A DNA stretch of 64,000 bases, from the NCBI RefSeq assembly GCF_022539665.2, contig NC_081332.1, positions 620,001 through 684,000 on the forward strand. Reading direction: 5' to 3'. This document shows, piece by piece, positions 35,609 through 47,714 of this stretch (its first letter is position 1; each line of letters starts with the position of its first letter). The stretch comes from Daphnia carinata. Lineage: Eukaryota > Arthropoda > Branchiopoda > Diplostraca > Daphniidae. The notes under the pieces were generated by a model. That model had not been told where the DNA came from, did not search any database, and saw only the letters and a list, made by a program, of their open reading frames with translations. A program made the position numbers and the translations under genes.

Positions 35609-35936
35609 CACATGAACGATGAATCCTCTGTCAACCATGTATTTTTCGGTGTTTGAAATTTTCAGATTATCCGTCTAAAATCTAGTTTTCAACTTACCAA
35701 ACATCCCTAAACTTATTATAAATCGTTAATGAGTTATTTCGTGAGTGAAATAAGTCTAGTTACATGTGTTCACGGCCAGGCAAACGGTACCAGCAAACGA
35801 AACCCAATACTGAATCTACCCATCGGTGTAGTAGTTCCTTTTTGTAGAGAACAATGAAGCAATATGAAATCAAAACTGTAATAAACGTTAATGATGTTTA
35901 CCATATGCATGATTTTGCGCAAAATTACAACAACGG

Positions 35937-36024
35937 GCCTCTGTGGCGCAATTGGCTAGCGCGTTCGGCTGTTACGAATTTCGTCGATACCGGAAGGCTG
36001 GTGGTTCGAGCCCACCCAGGGGCG
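35937..36024 (+). tRNA. tRNA-Asn(GTT), copy 2, 14-nt intron
   Basis: Same gene and intron as copy 1. Confidence 0.9.
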
Positions 36025-36296
36025 ATGCAATGAAGTGCAAACAAATATGGACACTGCACACCGATTGCACTATCTTTTTTTGGAAGCTTCATAATTATTT
36101 GCCTATATCTTGGCCTAGTACTAAGTAATGGAAAACCACATATGCGCTAAATACAACCAGGCTGTCGTAAAGTTAGTTAATGTTGTCCCGTGGCATTCAT
36201 GTCATTGATGTCAAACAAATTTGGTTGCCTTACAGACTTACAGATGGCGGTGACCTCACGAATCAATGAGTCAATCTTGTAAAATGCAAACCGATT

Positions 36297-36368
36297 GTTC
36301 TCACCCAGGGTCGAACTGAGGACCTTCAGCGTGTAAAGCCGACGTGATAACCGCTACACTATGAGAAC
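36297..36368 (-). tRNA. tRNA-Val(TAC), copy 2
   Basis: Same as copy 1. Confidence 0.93.
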
Positions 36369-36472
36369 GTTTAATTTATGTCACCAGCAACGGTCTTAAT
36401 CCAATCATGACGAAATCAGGAAATTCCAAATTAATAGTCGTCTTTCACATTTGCTTTTCACTTAAATGTCTT

Positions 36473-36544
36473 GTTCCCACCCAGGATCGAACTGAGGACC
36501 TTCAGCGTGTTAGGCCGACGTGATAACCACTACACTATGGGAAC
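36473..36544 (-). tRNA. tRNA-Val(AAC), copy 2
   Basis: Same as copy 1. Confidence 0.93.
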
Positions 36545-36612
36545 GCATTTCAGACAACTATTACAGCCACATATACCAACAGCAATTGACCTGATGAACA
36601 TTCAACACTACT

Positions 36613-36685
36613 CGTACGAGGTGGGGGTCGAACCCACGACCAATTTATTACCAATCTTTTCCTCTAACGACTGAGCTAGCCAGGA
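36613..36685 (-). pseudogene. tRNA-Lys-like sequence, copy 2
   Basis: Same as copy 1. Confidence 0.7.
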
Positions 36686-37013
36686 CACATGAACGATGAA
36701 TCCTCTGTCAACCATGTATTTTTCGGTGTTTGAAATTTTCAGATTATCCGTCTAAAATCTAGTTTTCAACTTACCAAACATCCCTAAACTTATTATAAAT
36801 CGTTAATGAGTTATTTCGTGAGTGAAATAAGTCTAGTTACATGTGTTCACGGCCAGGCAAACGGTACCAGCAAACGAAACCCAATACTGAATCTACCCAT
36901 CGGTGTAGTAGTTCCTTTTTGTAGAGAACAATGAAGCAATATGAAATCAAAACTGTAATAAACGTTAATGATGTTTACCATATGCATGATTTTGCGCAAA
37001 ATTACAACAACGC

Positions 37014-37087
37014 GCCTCTGTGGCGCAATTGGCTAGCGCGTTCGGCTGTTAACCGGAAGGCTGGTGGTTCGAGCCCACCCAGGGGCG
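37014..37087 (+). tRNA. tRNA-Asn(GTT), copy 3, intronless
   Basis: A contiguous CTGTTAACCGG anticodon arm; 74 nt. The base before the gene is c (acgc) where intron copies have g (acgg). Confidence 0.97.
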
Positions 37088-37359
37088 ATGCAATGAAGTG
37101 CAAACAAATATGGACACTGCACACCGATTGCACTATCTTTTTTTGGAAGCTTCATAATTATTTGCCTATATCTTGGCCTAGTACTAAGTAATGGAAAACC
37201 ACATATGCGCTAAATACAACCAGGCTGTCGTAAAGTTAGTTAATGTTGTCCCGTGGCATTCATGTCATTGATGTCAAACAAATTTGGTTGCCTTACAGAC
37301 TTACAGATGGCGGTGACCTCACGAATCAATGAGTCAATCTTGTAAAATGCAAACCGATT

Positions 37360-37431
37360 GTTCTCACCCAGGGTCGAACTGAGGACCTTCAGCGTGTAAA
37401 GCCGACGTGATAACCGCTACACTATGAGAAC
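37360..37431 (-). tRNA. tRNA-Val(TAC), copy 3
   Basis: Same as copy 1. Confidence 0.93.
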
Positions 37432-37535
37432 GTTTAATTTATGTCACCAGCAACGGTCTTAATCCAATCATGACGAAATCAGGAAATTCCAAATTAATAG
37501 TCGTCTTTCACATTTGCTTTTCACTTAAATGTCTT

Positions 37536-37607
37536 GTTCCCACCCAGGATCGAACTGAGGACCTTCAGCGTGTTAGGCCGACGTGATAACCACTACACTA
37601 TGGGAAC
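37536..37607 (-). tRNA. tRNA-Val(AAC), copy 3
   Basis: Same as copy 1. Confidence 0.93.
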
Positions 37608-37675
37608 GCATTTCAGACAACTATTACAGCCAAATATACCAACAGCAATTGACCTGATGAACATTCAACACTACT

Positions 37676-37748
37676 CGTACGAGGTGGGGGTCGAACCCAC
37701 GACCAATTTATTACCAATCTTTTCCTCTAACGACTGAGCTAGCCAGGA
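37676..37748 (-). pseudogene. tRNA-Lys-like sequence, copy 3
   Basis: Same as copy 1. Confidence 0.7.
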
Positions 37749-38076
37749 CACATGAACGATGAATCCTCTGTCAACCATGTATTTTTCGGTGTTTGAAATT
37801 TTCAGATTATCCGTCTAAAATCTAGTTTTCAACTTACCAAACATCCCTAAACTTATTATAAATCGTTAATGAGTTATTTCGTGAGTGAAATAAGTCTAGT
37901 TACATGTGTTCACGGCCAGGCAAACGGTACCAGCAAACGAAACCCAATACTGAATCTACCCATCGGTGTAGTAGTTCCTTTTTGTAGAGAACAATGAAGC
38001 AATATGAAATCAAAACTGTAATAAACGTTAATGATGTTTACCATATGCATGATTTTGCGCAAAATTACAACAACGC

Positions 38077-38163
38077 GCCTCTGTGGCGCAATTGGCTAGC
38101 GCGTTCGGCTGTTAGTGTAGGGTTGTTACCGGAAGGCTGGTGGTTCGAGCCCACCCAGGGGCG
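38077..38163 (+). tRNA. tRNA-Asn(GTT), copy 4, 13-nt intron
   Basis: The intron at 37/38 is gtgtagggttgtt, unrelated to the 14-nt intron of copy 1. Confidence 0.88.
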
Positions 38164-38435
38164 ATGCAATGAAGTGCAAACAAATATGGACACTGCACAC
38201 CGATTGCACTATCTTTTTTTGGAAGCTTCATAATTATTTGCCTATATCTTGGCCTAGTACTAAGTAATGGAAAACCACATATGCGCTAAATACAACCAGG
38301 CTGTCGTAAAGTTAGTTAATGTTGTCCCGTGGCATTCATGTCATTGATGTCAAACAAATTTGGTTGCCTTACAGACTTACAGATGGCGGTGACCTCACGA
38401 ATCAATGAGTCAATCTTGTAAAATGCAAACCGATT

Positions 38436-38507
38436 GTTCTCACCCAGGGTCGAACTGAGGACCTTCAGCGTGTAAAGCCGACGTGATAACCGCTACACTA
38501 TGAGAAC
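38436..38507 (-). tRNA. tRNA-Val(TAC), copy 4
   Basis: Same as copy 1. Confidence 0.93.
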
Positions 38508-38611
38508 GTTTAATTTATGTCACCAGCAACGGTCTTAATCCAATCATGACGAAATCAGGAAATTCCAAATTAATAGTCGTCTTTCACATTTGCTTTTCAC
38601 TTAAATGTCTT

Positions 38612-38683
38612 GTTCCCACCCAGGATCGAACTGAGGACCTTCAGCGTGTTAGGCCGACGTGATAACCACTACACTATGGGAAC
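38612..38683 (-). tRNA. tRNA-Val(AAC), copy 4
   Basis: Same as copy 1. Confidence 0.93.
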
Positions 38684-38751
38684 GCATTTCAGACAACTAT
38701 TACAGCCACATATACCAACAGCAATTGACCTGATGAACATTCAACACTACT

Positions 38752-38824
38752 CGTACGAGGTGGGGGTCGAACCCACGACCAATTTATTACCAATCTTTTC
38801 CTCTAACGACTGAGCTAGCCAGGA
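38752..38824 (-). pseudogene. tRNA-Lys-like sequence, copy 4
   Basis: Same as copy 1. Confidence 0.7.
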
Positions 38825-39152
38825 CACATGAACGATGAATCCTCTGTCAACCATGTATTTTTCGGTGTTTGAAATTTTCAGATTATCCGTCTAAAATCTA
38901 GTTTTCAACTTACCAAACATCCCTAAACTTATTATAAATCGTTAATGAGTTATTTCGTGAGTGAAATAAGTCTAGTTACATGTGTTCACGGCCAGGCAAA
39001 CGGTACCAGCAAACGAAACCCAATACTGAATCTACCCATCGGTGTAGTAGTTCCTTTTTGTAGAGAACAATGAAGCAATATGAAATCAAAACTGTAATAA
39101 ACGTTAATGATGTTTACCATATGCATGATTTTGCGCAAAATTACAACAAGTG

Positions 39153-39240
39153 GCCTCTGTGGCGCAATTGGCTAGCGCGTTCGGCTGTTACGAATTTCGT
39201 CGATACCGGAAGGCTGGTGGTTCGAGCCCACCCAGGGGCG
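39153..39240 (+). tRNA. tRNA-Asn(GTT), copy 5, 14-nt intron
   Basis: Intron as copy 1, but the immediate flanks differ: aagtg before the gene and agcc after it. Confidence 0.9.
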
Positions 39241-39512
39241 AGCCATTGAAGTGCAAACAAATATGGACACTGCACACCGATTGCACTATCTTTTTTTGGA
39301 AGCTTCATAATTATTTGCCTATATCTTGGCCTAGTACTAAGTAATGGAAAACCACATATGCGCTAAATACAACCAGGCTGTCGTAAAGTTAGTTAATGTT
39401 GTCCCGTGGCATTCATGTCATTGATGTCAAACAAATTTGGTTGCCTTACAGACTTACAGATGGCGGTGACCTCACGAATCAATGAGTCAATCTTGTAAAA
39501 TGCAAACCGATT

Positions 39513-39584
39513 GTTCTCACCCAGGGTCGAACTGAGGACCTTCAGCGTGTAAAGCCGACGTGATAACCGCTACACTATGAGAAC
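39513..39584 (-). tRNA. tRNA-Val(TAC), copy 5
   Basis: Same as copy 1. Confidence 0.93.
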
Positions 39585-39688
39585 GTTTAATTTATGTCAC
39601 CAGCAACGGTCTTAATCCAATCATGACGAAATCAGGAAATTCCAAATTAATAGTCGTCTTTCACATTTGCTTTTCACTTAAATGTCTT

Positions 39689-39760
39689 GTTCCCACCCAG
39701 GATCGAACTGAGGACCTTCAGCGTGTTAGGCCGACGTGATAACCACTACACTATGGGAAC
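39689..39760 (-). tRNA. tRNA-Val(AAC), copy 5
   Basis: Same as copy 1. Confidence 0.93.
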
Positions 39761-39828
39761 GCATTTCAGACAACTATTACAGCCACATATACCAACAGCA
39801 ATTGACCTGATGAACATTCAACACTACT

Positions 39829-39901
39829 CGTACGAGGTGGGGGTCGAACCCACGACCAATTTATTACCAATCTTTTCCTCTAACGACTGAGCTAGCCAGG
39901 A
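39829..39901 (-). pseudogene. tRNA-Lys-like sequence, copy 5
   Basis: Same as copy 1. Confidence 0.7.
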
Positions 39902-40229
39902 CACATGAACGATGAATCCTCTGTCAACCATGTATTTTTCGGTGTTTGAAATTTTCAGATTATCCGTCTAAAATCTAGTTTTCAACTTACCAAACATCCC
40001 TAAACTTATTATAAATCGTTAATGAGTTATTTCGTGAGTGAAATAAGTCTAGTTACATGTGTTCACGGCCAGGCAAACGGTACCAGCAAACGAAACCCAA
40101 TACTGAATCTACCCATCGGTGTAGTAGTTCCTTTTTGTAGAGAACAATGAAGCAATATGAAATCAAAACTGTAATAAACGTTAATGATGTTTACCATATG
40201 CATGATTTTGCGCAAAATTACAACAACGC

Positions 40230-40303
40230 GCCTCTGTGGCGCAATTGGCTAGCGCGTTCGGCTGTTAACCGGAAGGCTGGTGGTTCGATCCCACCCAGGG
40301 GCG
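40230..40303 (+). tRNA. tRNA-Asn(GTT), copy 6, intronless
   Basis: No intron. One T-loop change: ttcgatccc where other copies have ttcgagccc. Confidence 0.95.
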
Positions 40304-40575
40304 ATGCAATGAAGTGCAAACAAATATGGACACTGCACACCGATTGCACTATCTTTTTTTGGAAGCTTCATAATTATTTGCCTATATCTTGGCCTAGTAC
40401 TAAGTAATGGAAAACCACATATGCGCTAAATACAACCAGGCTGTCGTAAAGTTAGTTAATGTTGTCCCGTGGCATTCATGTCATTGATGTCAAACAAATT
40501 TGGTTGCCTTACAGACTTACAGATGGCGGTGACCTCACGAATCAATGAGTCAATCTTGTAAAATGCAAACCGATT

Positions 40576-40647
40576 GTTCTCACCCAGGGTCGAACTGAGG
40601 ACCTTCAGCGTGTAAAGCCGACGTGATAACCGCTACACTATGAGAAC
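40576..40647 (-). tRNA. tRNA-Val(TAC), copy 6
   Basis: Same as copy 1. Confidence 0.93.
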
Positions 40648-40751
40648 GTTTAATTTATGTCACCAGCAACGGTCTTAATCCAATCATGACGAAATCAGGA
40701 AATTCCAAATTAATAGTCGTCTTTCACATTTGCTTTTCACTTAAATGTCTT

Positions 40752-40823
40752 GTTCCCACCCAGGATCGAACTGAGGACCTTCAGCGTGTTAGGCCGACGT
40801 GATAACCACTACACTATGGGAAC
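40752..40823 (-). tRNA. tRNA-Val(AAC), copy 6
   Basis: Same as copy 1. Confidence 0.93.
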
Positions 40824-40891
40824 GCATTTCAGACAACTATTACAGCCAAATATACCAACAGCAATTGACCTGATGAACATTCAACACTACT

Positions 40892-40964
40892 CGTACGAGG
40901 TGGGGGTCGAACCCACGACCAATTTATTACCAATCTTTTCCTCTAACGACTGAGCTAGCCAGGA
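40892..40964 (-). pseudogene. tRNA-Lys-like sequence, copy 6
   Basis: Same as copy 1. Confidence 0.7.
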
Positions 40965-41292
40965 CACATGAACGATGAATCCTCTGTCAACCATGTATTT
41001 TTCGGTGTTTGAAATTTTCAGATTATCCGTCTAAAATCTAGTTTTCAACTTACCAAACATCCCTAAACTTATTATAAATCGTTAATGAGTTATTTCGTGA
41101 GTGAAATAAGTCTAGTTACATGTGTTCACGGCCAGGCAAACGGTACCAGCAAACGAAACCCAATACTGAATCTACCCATCGGTGTAGTAGTTCCTTTTTG
41201 TAGAGAACAATGAAGCAATATGAAATCAAAACTGTAATAAACGTTAATGATGTTTACCATATGCATGATTTTGCGCAAAATTACAACAACGG

Positions 41293-41366
41293 GCCTCTGT
41301 GGCGCAATTGGCTAGCGCGTTCGGCTGTTAAACGGAAGGCTGGTGGTTCGAGCCCACCCAGGGGCG
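41293..41366 (+). tRNA. tRNA-Asn(GTT), copy 7, intronless, stem mismatch
   Basis: It reads CTGTTAAACGG; position 39 is A, breaking the 31-39 pair at the top of the anticodon stem. Possibly impaired. Confidence 0.8.
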
Positions 41367-41638
41367 ATGCAATGAAGTGCAAACAAATATGGACACTGCA
41401 CACCGATTGCACTATCTTTTTTTGGAAGCTTCATAATTATTTGCCTATATCTTGGCCTAGTACTAAGTAATGGAAAACCACATATGCGCTAAATACAACC
41501 AGGCTGTCGTAAAGTTAGTTAATGTTGTCCCGTGGCATTCATGTCATTGATGTCAAACAAATTTGGTTGCCTTACAGACTTACAGATGGCGGTGACCTCA
41601 CGAATCAATGAGTCAATCTTGTAAAATGCAAACCGATT

Positions 41639-41710
41639 GTTCTCACCCAGGGTCGAACTGAGGACCTTCAGCGTGTAAAGCCGACGTGATAACCGCTACA
41701 CTATGAGAAC
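41639..41710 (-). tRNA. tRNA-Val(TAC), copy 7
   Basis: Same as copy 1. Confidence 0.93.
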
Positions 41711-41814
41711 GTTTAATTTATGTCACCAGCAACGGTCTTAATCCAATCATGACGAAATCAGGAAATTCCAAATTAATAGTCGTCTTTCACATTTGCTTTT
41801 CACTTAAATGTCTT

Positions 41815-41886
41815 GTTCCCACCCAGGATCGAACTGAGGACCTTCAGCGTGTTAGGCCGACGTGATAACCACTAAACTATGGGAAC
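41815..41886 (-). tRNA. tRNA-Val(AAC), copy 7, D-arm change
   Basis: The plus strand reads ccactaaactatggg where the others have ccactacactatggg, a G to T change in the D stem that hits the A box. Confidence 0.8.
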
Positions 41887-41954
41887 GCATTTCAGACAAC
41901 TATTACAGCCAAATATACCAACAGCAATTGACCTGATGAACATTCAACACTACT

Positions 41955-42027
41955 CGTACGAGGTGGGGGTCGAACCCACGACCAATTTATTACCAATCTT
42001 TTCCTCTAACGACTGAGCTAGCCAGGA
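41955..42027 (-). pseudogene. tRNA-Lys-like sequence, copy 7
   Basis: Same as copy 1. Confidence 0.7.
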
Positions 42028-42357
42028 CACATGAACGATGAATCCTCTGTCAACCATGTATTTTTCGGTGTTTGAAATTTTCAGATTATCCGTCTAAAAT
42101 CTAGTTTTCAACTTACCAAACATCCCTAAACTTATTATAAATCGTTAATGAGTTATTTCGTGAGTGAAATAAGTCTAGTTACATGTGTTCACGGCCAGGC
42201 AAACGGTACCAGCAAACGAAACCCAATACTGAATCTACCCATCGGTGTAGTAGTTCCTTTTTGTAGAGAACAATGAAGCAATATGAAATCAAAACTGTAA
42301 TAAACGTTAATGATGTTTACCATATGCATGATTTTGCGCAAAAAATTACAACAACGC

Positions 42358-42431
42358 GCCTCTGTGGCGCAATTGGCTAGCGCGTTCGGCTGTTAACCGG
42401 AAGGCTGGTGGTTCGAGCCCACCCAGGGGCG
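42358..42431 (+). tRNA. tRNA-Asn(GTT), copy 8, intronless
   Basis: Same as copy 3; two extra A bases lie upstream (gcgcaaaaaattac). Confidence 0.97.
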
Positions 42432-42703
42432 ATGCAATGAAGTGCAAACAAATATGGACACTGCACACCGATTGCACTATCTTTTTTTGGAAGCTTCATA
42501 ATTATTTGCCTATATCTTGGCCTAGTACTAAGTAATGGAAAACCACATATGCGCTAAATACAACCAGGCTGTCGTAAAGTTAGTTAATGTTGTCCCGTGG
42601 CATTCATGTCATTGATGTCAAACAAATTTGGTTGCCTTACAGACTTACAGATGGCGGTGACCTCACGAATCAATGAGTCAATCTTGTAAAATGCAAACCG
42701 ATT

Positions 42704-42775
42704 GTTCTCACCCAGGGTCGAACTGAGGACCTTCAGCGTGTAAAGCCGACGTGATAACCGCTACACTATGAGAAC
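42704..42775 (-). tRNA. tRNA-Val(TAC), copy 8
   Basis: Same as copy 1. Confidence 0.93.
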
Positions 42776-42879
42776 GTTTAATTTATGTCACCAGCAACGG
42801 TCTTAATCCAATCATGACGAAATCAGGAAATTCCAAATTAATAGTCGTCTTTCACATTTGCTTTTCACTTAAATGTCTT

Positions 42880-42951
42880 GTTCCCACCCAGGATCGAACT
42901 GAGGACCTTCAGCGTGTTAGGCCGACGTGATAACCACTACACTATGGGAAC
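42880..42951 (-). tRNA. tRNA-Val(AAC), copy 8
   Basis: Same as copy 1. Confidence 0.93.
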
Positions 42952-43019
42952 GCATTTCAGACAACTATTACAGCCACATATACCAACAGCAATTGACCTG
43001 ATGAACATTCAACACTACT

Positions 43020-43092
43020 CGTACGAGGTGGGGGTCGAACCCACGACCAATTTATTACCAATCTTTTCCTCTAACGACTGAGCTAGCCAGGA
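43020..43092 (-). pseudogene. tRNA-Lys-like sequence, copy 8
   Basis: Same as copy 1. Confidence 0.7.
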
Positions 43093-43420
43093 CACATGAA
43101 CGATGAATCCTCTGTCAACCATGTATTTTTCGGTGTTTGAAATTTTCAGATTATCCGTCTAAAATCTAGTTTTCAACTTACCAAACATCCCTAAACTTAT
43201 TATAAATCGTTAATGAGTTATTTCGTGAGTGAAATAAGTCTAGTTACATGTGTTCACGGCCAGGCAAACGGTACCAGCAAACGAAACCCAATACTGAATC
43301 TACCCATCGGTGTAGTAGTTCCTTTTTGTAGAGAACAATGAAGCAATATGAAATCAAAACTGTAATAAACGTTAATGATGTTTACCATATGCATGATTTT
43401 GCGCAAAATTACAACAACGG

Positions 43421-43508
43421 GCCTCTGTGGCGCAATTGGCTAGCGCGTTCGGCTGTTACGAATTTCGTCGATACCGGAAGGCTGGTGGTTCGAGCCCACC
43501 CAGGGGCG
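43421..43508 (+). tRNA. tRNA-Asn(GTT), copy 9, 14-nt intron
   Basis: Same gene and intron as copy 1. Confidence 0.9.
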
Positions 43509-43780
43509 ATGCAATGAAGTGCAAACAAATATGGACACTGCACACCGATTGCACTATCTTTTTTTGGAAGCTTCATAATTATTTGCCTATATCTTGGCCT
43601 AGTACTAAGTAATGGAAAACCACATATGCGCTAAATACAACCAGGCTGTCGTAAAGTTAGTTAATGTTGTCCCGTGGCATTCATGTCATTGATGTCAAAC
43701 AAATTTGGTTGCCTTACAGACTTACAGATGGCGGTGACCTCACGAATCAATGAGTCAATCTTGTAAAATGCAAACCGATT

Positions 43781-43852
43781 GTTCTCACCCAGGGTCGAAC
43801 TGAGGACCTTCAGCGTGTAAAGCCGACGTGATAACCGCTACACTATGAGAAC
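43781..43852 (-). tRNA. tRNA-Val(TAC), copy 9
   Basis: Same as copy 1. Confidence 0.93.
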
Positions 43853-43956
43853 GTTTAATTTATGTCACCAGCAACGGTCTTAATCCAATCATGACGAAAT
43901 CAGGAAATTCCAAATTAATAGTCGTCTTTCACATTTGCTTTTCACTTAAATGTCTT

Positions 43957-44028
43957 GTTCCCACCCAGGATCGAACTGAGGACCTTCAGCGTGTTAGGCC
44001 GACGTGATAACCACTACACTATGGGAAC
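43957..44028 (-). tRNA. tRNA-Val(AAC), copy 9
   Basis: Same as copy 1. Confidence 0.93.
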
Positions 44029-44096
44029 GCATTTCAGACAACTATTACAGCCACATATACCAACAGCAATTGACCTGATGAACATTCAACACTACT

Positions 44097-44169
44097 CGTA
44101 CGAGGTGGGGGTCGAACCCACGACCAATTTATTACCAATCTTTTCCTCTAACGACTGAGCTAGCCAGGA
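44097..44169 (-). pseudogene. tRNA-Lys-like sequence, copy 9
   Basis: Same as copy 1. Confidence 0.7.
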
Positions 44170-44497
44170 CACATGAACGATGAATCCTCTGTCAACCATG
44201 TATTTTTCGGTGTTTGAAATTTTCAGATTATCCGTCTAAAATCTAGTTTTCAACTTACCAAACATCCCTAAACTTATTATAAATCGTTAATGAGTTATTT
44301 CGTGAGTGAAATAAGTCTAGTTACATGTGTTCACGGCCAGGCAAACGGTACCAGCAAACGAAACCCAATACTGAATCTACCCATCGGTGTAGTAGTTCCT
44401 TTTTGTAGAGAACAATGAAGCAATATGAAATCAAAACTGTAATAAACGTTAATGATGTTTACCATATGCATGATTTTGCGCAAAATTACAACAACGG

Positions 44498-44585
44498 GCC
44501 TCTGTGGCGCAATTGGCTAGCGCGTTCGGCTGTTACGAATTTCGTCGATACCGGAAGGCTGGTGGTTCGAGCCCACCCAGGGGCG
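44498..44585 (+). tRNA. tRNA-Asn(GTT), copy 10, 14-nt intron
   Basis: Same gene and intron as copy 1. Confidence 0.9.
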
Positions 44586-44857
44586 ATGCAATGAAGTGCA
44601 AACAAATATGGACACTGCACACCGATTGCACTATCTTTTTTTGGAAGCTTCATAATTATTTGCCTATATCTTGGCCTAGTACTAAGTAATGGAAAACCAC
44701 ATATGCGCTAAATACAACCAGGCTGTCGTAAAGTTAGTTAATGTTGTCCCGTGGCATTCATGTCATTGATGTCAAACAAATTTGGTTGCCTTACAGACTT
44801 ACAGATGGCGGTGACCTCACGAATCAATGAGTCAATCTTGTAAAATGCAAACCGATT

Positions 44858-44929
44858 GTTCTCACCCAGGGTCGAACTGAGGACCTTCAGCGTGTAAAGC
44901 CGACGTGATAACCGCTACACTATGAGAAC
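44858..44929 (-). tRNA. tRNA-Val(TAC), copy 10
   Basis: Same as copy 1. Confidence 0.93.
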
Positions 44930-45033
44930 GTTTAATTTATGTCACCAGCAACGGTCTTAATCCAATCATGACGAAATCAGGAAATTCCAAATTAATAGTC
45001 GTCTTTCACATTTGCTTTTCACTTAAATGTCTT

Positions 45034-45105
45034 GTTCCCACCCAGGATCGAACTGAGGACCTTCAGCGTGTTAGGCCGACGTGATAACCACTACACTATG
45101 GGAAC
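45034..45105 (-). tRNA. tRNA-Val(AAC), copy 10
   Basis: Same as copy 1. Confidence 0.93.
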
Positions 45106-45173
45106 GCATTTCAGACAACTATTACAGCCAAATATACCAACAGCAATTGACCTGATGAACATTCAACACTACT

Positions 45174-45246
45174 CGTACGAGGTGGGGGTCGAACCCACGA
45201 CCAATTTATTACCAATCTTTTCCTCTAACGACTGAGCTAGCCAGGA
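45174..45246 (-). pseudogene. tRNA-Lys-like sequence, copy 10
   Basis: Same as copy 1. Confidence 0.7.
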
Positions 45247-45574
45247 CACATGAACGATGAATCCTCTGTCAACCATGTATTTTTCGGTGTTTGAAATTTT
45301 CAGATTATCCGTCTAAAATCTAGTTTTCAACTTACCAAACATCCCTAAACTTATTATAAATCGTTAATGAGTTATTTCGTGAGTGAAATAAGTCTAGTTA
45401 CATGTGTTCACGGCCAGGCAAACGGTACCAGCAAACGAAACCCAATACTGAATCTACCCATCGGTGTAGTAGTTCCTTTTTGTAGAGAACAATGAAGCAA
45501 TATGAAATCAAAACTGTAATAAACGTTAATGATGTTTACCATATGCATGATTTTGCGCAAAATTACAACAAGTG

Positions 45575-45662
45575 GCCTCTGTGGCGCAATTGGCTAGCGC
45601 GTTCGGCTGTTACGAATTTCGTCGATACCGGAAGGCTGGTGGTTCGAGCCCACCCAGGGGCG
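45575..45662 (+). tRNA. tRNA-Asn(GTT), copy 11, 14-nt intron
   Basis: Same as copy 5, including the aagtg and agcc flanks. Confidence 0.9.
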
Positions 45663-45934
45663 AGCCATTGAAGTGCAAACAAATATGGACACTGCACACC
45701 GATTGCACTATCTTTTTTTGGAAGCTTCATAATTATTTGCCTATATCTTGGCCTAGTACTAAGTAATGGAAAACCACATATGCGCTAAATACAACCAGGC
45801 TGTCGTAAAGTTAGTTAATGTTGTCCCGTGGCATTCATGTCATTGATGTCAAACAAATTTGGTTGCCTTACAGACTTACAGATGGCGGTGACCTCACGAA
45901 TCAATGAGTCAATCTTGTAAAATGCAAACCGATT

Positions 45935-46006
45935 GTTCTCACCCAGGGTCGAACTGAGGACCTTCAGCGTGTAAAGCCGACGTGATAACCGCTACACTAT
46001 GAGAAC
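45935..46006 (-). tRNA. tRNA-Val(TAC), copy 11
   Basis: Same as copy 1. Confidence 0.93.
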
Positions 46007-46110
46007 GTTTAATTTATGTCACCAGCAACGGTCTTAATCCAATCATGACGAAATCAGGAAATTCCAAATTAATAGTCGTCTTTCACATTTGCTTTTCACT
46101 TAAATGTCTT

Positions 46111-46182
46111 GTTCCCACCCAGGATCGAACTGAGGACCTTCAGCGTGTTAGGCCGACGTGATAACCACTACACTATGGGAAC
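46111..46182 (-). tRNA. tRNA-Val(AAC), copy 11
   Basis: Same as copy 1. Confidence 0.93.
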
Positions 46183-46250
46183 GCATTTCAGACAACTATT
46201 ACAGCCACATATACCAACAGCAATTGACCTGATGAACATTCAACACTACT

Positions 46251-46323
46251 CGTACGAGGTGGGGGTCGAACCCACGACCAATTTATTACCAATCTTTTCC
46301 TCTAACGACTGAGCTAGCCAGGA
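46251..46323 (-). pseudogene. tRNA-Lys-like sequence, copy 11
   Basis: Same as copy 1. Confidence 0.7.
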
Positions 46324-46651
46324 CACATGAACGATGAATCCTCTGTCAACCATGTATTTTTCGGTGTTTGAAATTTTCAGATTATCCGTCTAAAATCTAG
46401 TTTTCAACTTACCAAACATCCCTAAACTTATTATAAATCGTTAATGAGTTATTTCGTGAGTGAAATAAGTCTAGTTACATGTGTTCACGGCCAGGCAAAC
46501 GGTACCAGCAAACGAAACCCAATACTGAATCTACCCATCGGTGTAGTAGTTCCTTTTTGTAGAGAACAATGAAGCAATATGAAATCAAAACTGTAATAAA
46601 CGTTAATGATGTTTACCATATGCATGATTTTGCGCAAAATTACAACAACGC

Positions 46652-46725
46652 GCCTCTGTGGCGCAATTGGCTAGCGCGTTCGGCTGTTAACCGGAAGGCT
46701 GGTGGTTCGAGCCCACCCAGGGGCG
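46652..46725 (+). tRNA. tRNA-Asn(GTT), copy 12, intronless
   Basis: Same as copy 3. Confidence 0.97.
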
Positions 46726-46997
46726 ATGCAATGAAGTGCAAACAAATATGGACACTGCACACCGATTGCACTATCTTTTTTTGGAAGCTTCATAATTATT
46801 TGCCTATATCTTGGCCTAGTACTAAGTAATGGAAAACCACATATGCGCTAAATACAACCAGGCTGTCGTAAAGTTAGTTAATGTTGTCCCGTGGCATTCA
46901 TGTCATTGATGTCAAACAAATTTGGTTGCCTTACAGACTTACAGATGGCGGTGACCTCACGAATCAATGAGTCAATCTTGTAAAATGCAAACCGATT

Positions 46998-47069
46998 GTT
47001 CTCACCCAGGGTCGAACTGAGGACCTTCAGCGTGTAAAGCCGACGTGATAACCGCTACACTATGAGAAC
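46998..47069 (-). tRNA. tRNA-Val(TAC), copy 12
   Basis: Same as copy 1. Confidence 0.93.
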
Positions 47070-47173
47070 GTTTAATTTATGTCACCAGCAACGGTCTTAA
47101 TCCAATCATGACGAAATCAGGAAATTCCAAATTAATAGTCGTCTTTCACATTTGCTTTTCACTTAAATGTCTT

Positions 47174-47245
47174 GTTCCCACCCAGGATCGAACTGAGGAC
47201 CTTCAGCGTGTTAGGCCGACGTGATAACCACTACACTATGGGAAC
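47174..47245 (-). tRNA. tRNA-Val(AAC), copy 12
   Basis: Same as copy 1. Confidence 0.93.
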
Positions 47246-47313
47246 GCATTTCAGACAACTATTACAGCCACATATACCAACAGCAATTGACCTGATGAAC
47301 ATTCAACACTACT

Positions 47314-47386
47314 CGTACGAGGTGGGGGTCGAACCCACGACCAATTTATTACCAATCTTTTCCTCTAACGACTGAGCTAGCCAGGA
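47314..47386 (-). pseudogene. tRNA-Lys-like sequence, copy 12
   Basis: Same as copy 1. Confidence 0.7.
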
Positions 47387-47714
47387 CACATGAACGATGA
47401 ATCCTCTGTCAACCATGTATTTTTCGGTGTTTGAAATTTTCAGATTATCCGTCTAAAATCTAGTTTTCAACTTACCAAACATCCCTAAACTTATTATAAA
47501 TCGTTAATGAGTTATTTCGTGAGTGAAATAAGTCTAGTTACATGTGTTCACGGCCAGGCAAACGGTACCAGCAAACGAAACCCAATACTGAATCTACCCA
47601 TCGGTGTAGTAGTTCCTTTTTGTAGAGAACAATGAAGCAATATGAAATCAAAACTGTAATAAACGTTAATGATGTTTACCATATGCATGATTTTGCGCAA
47701 AATTAACATGAAGG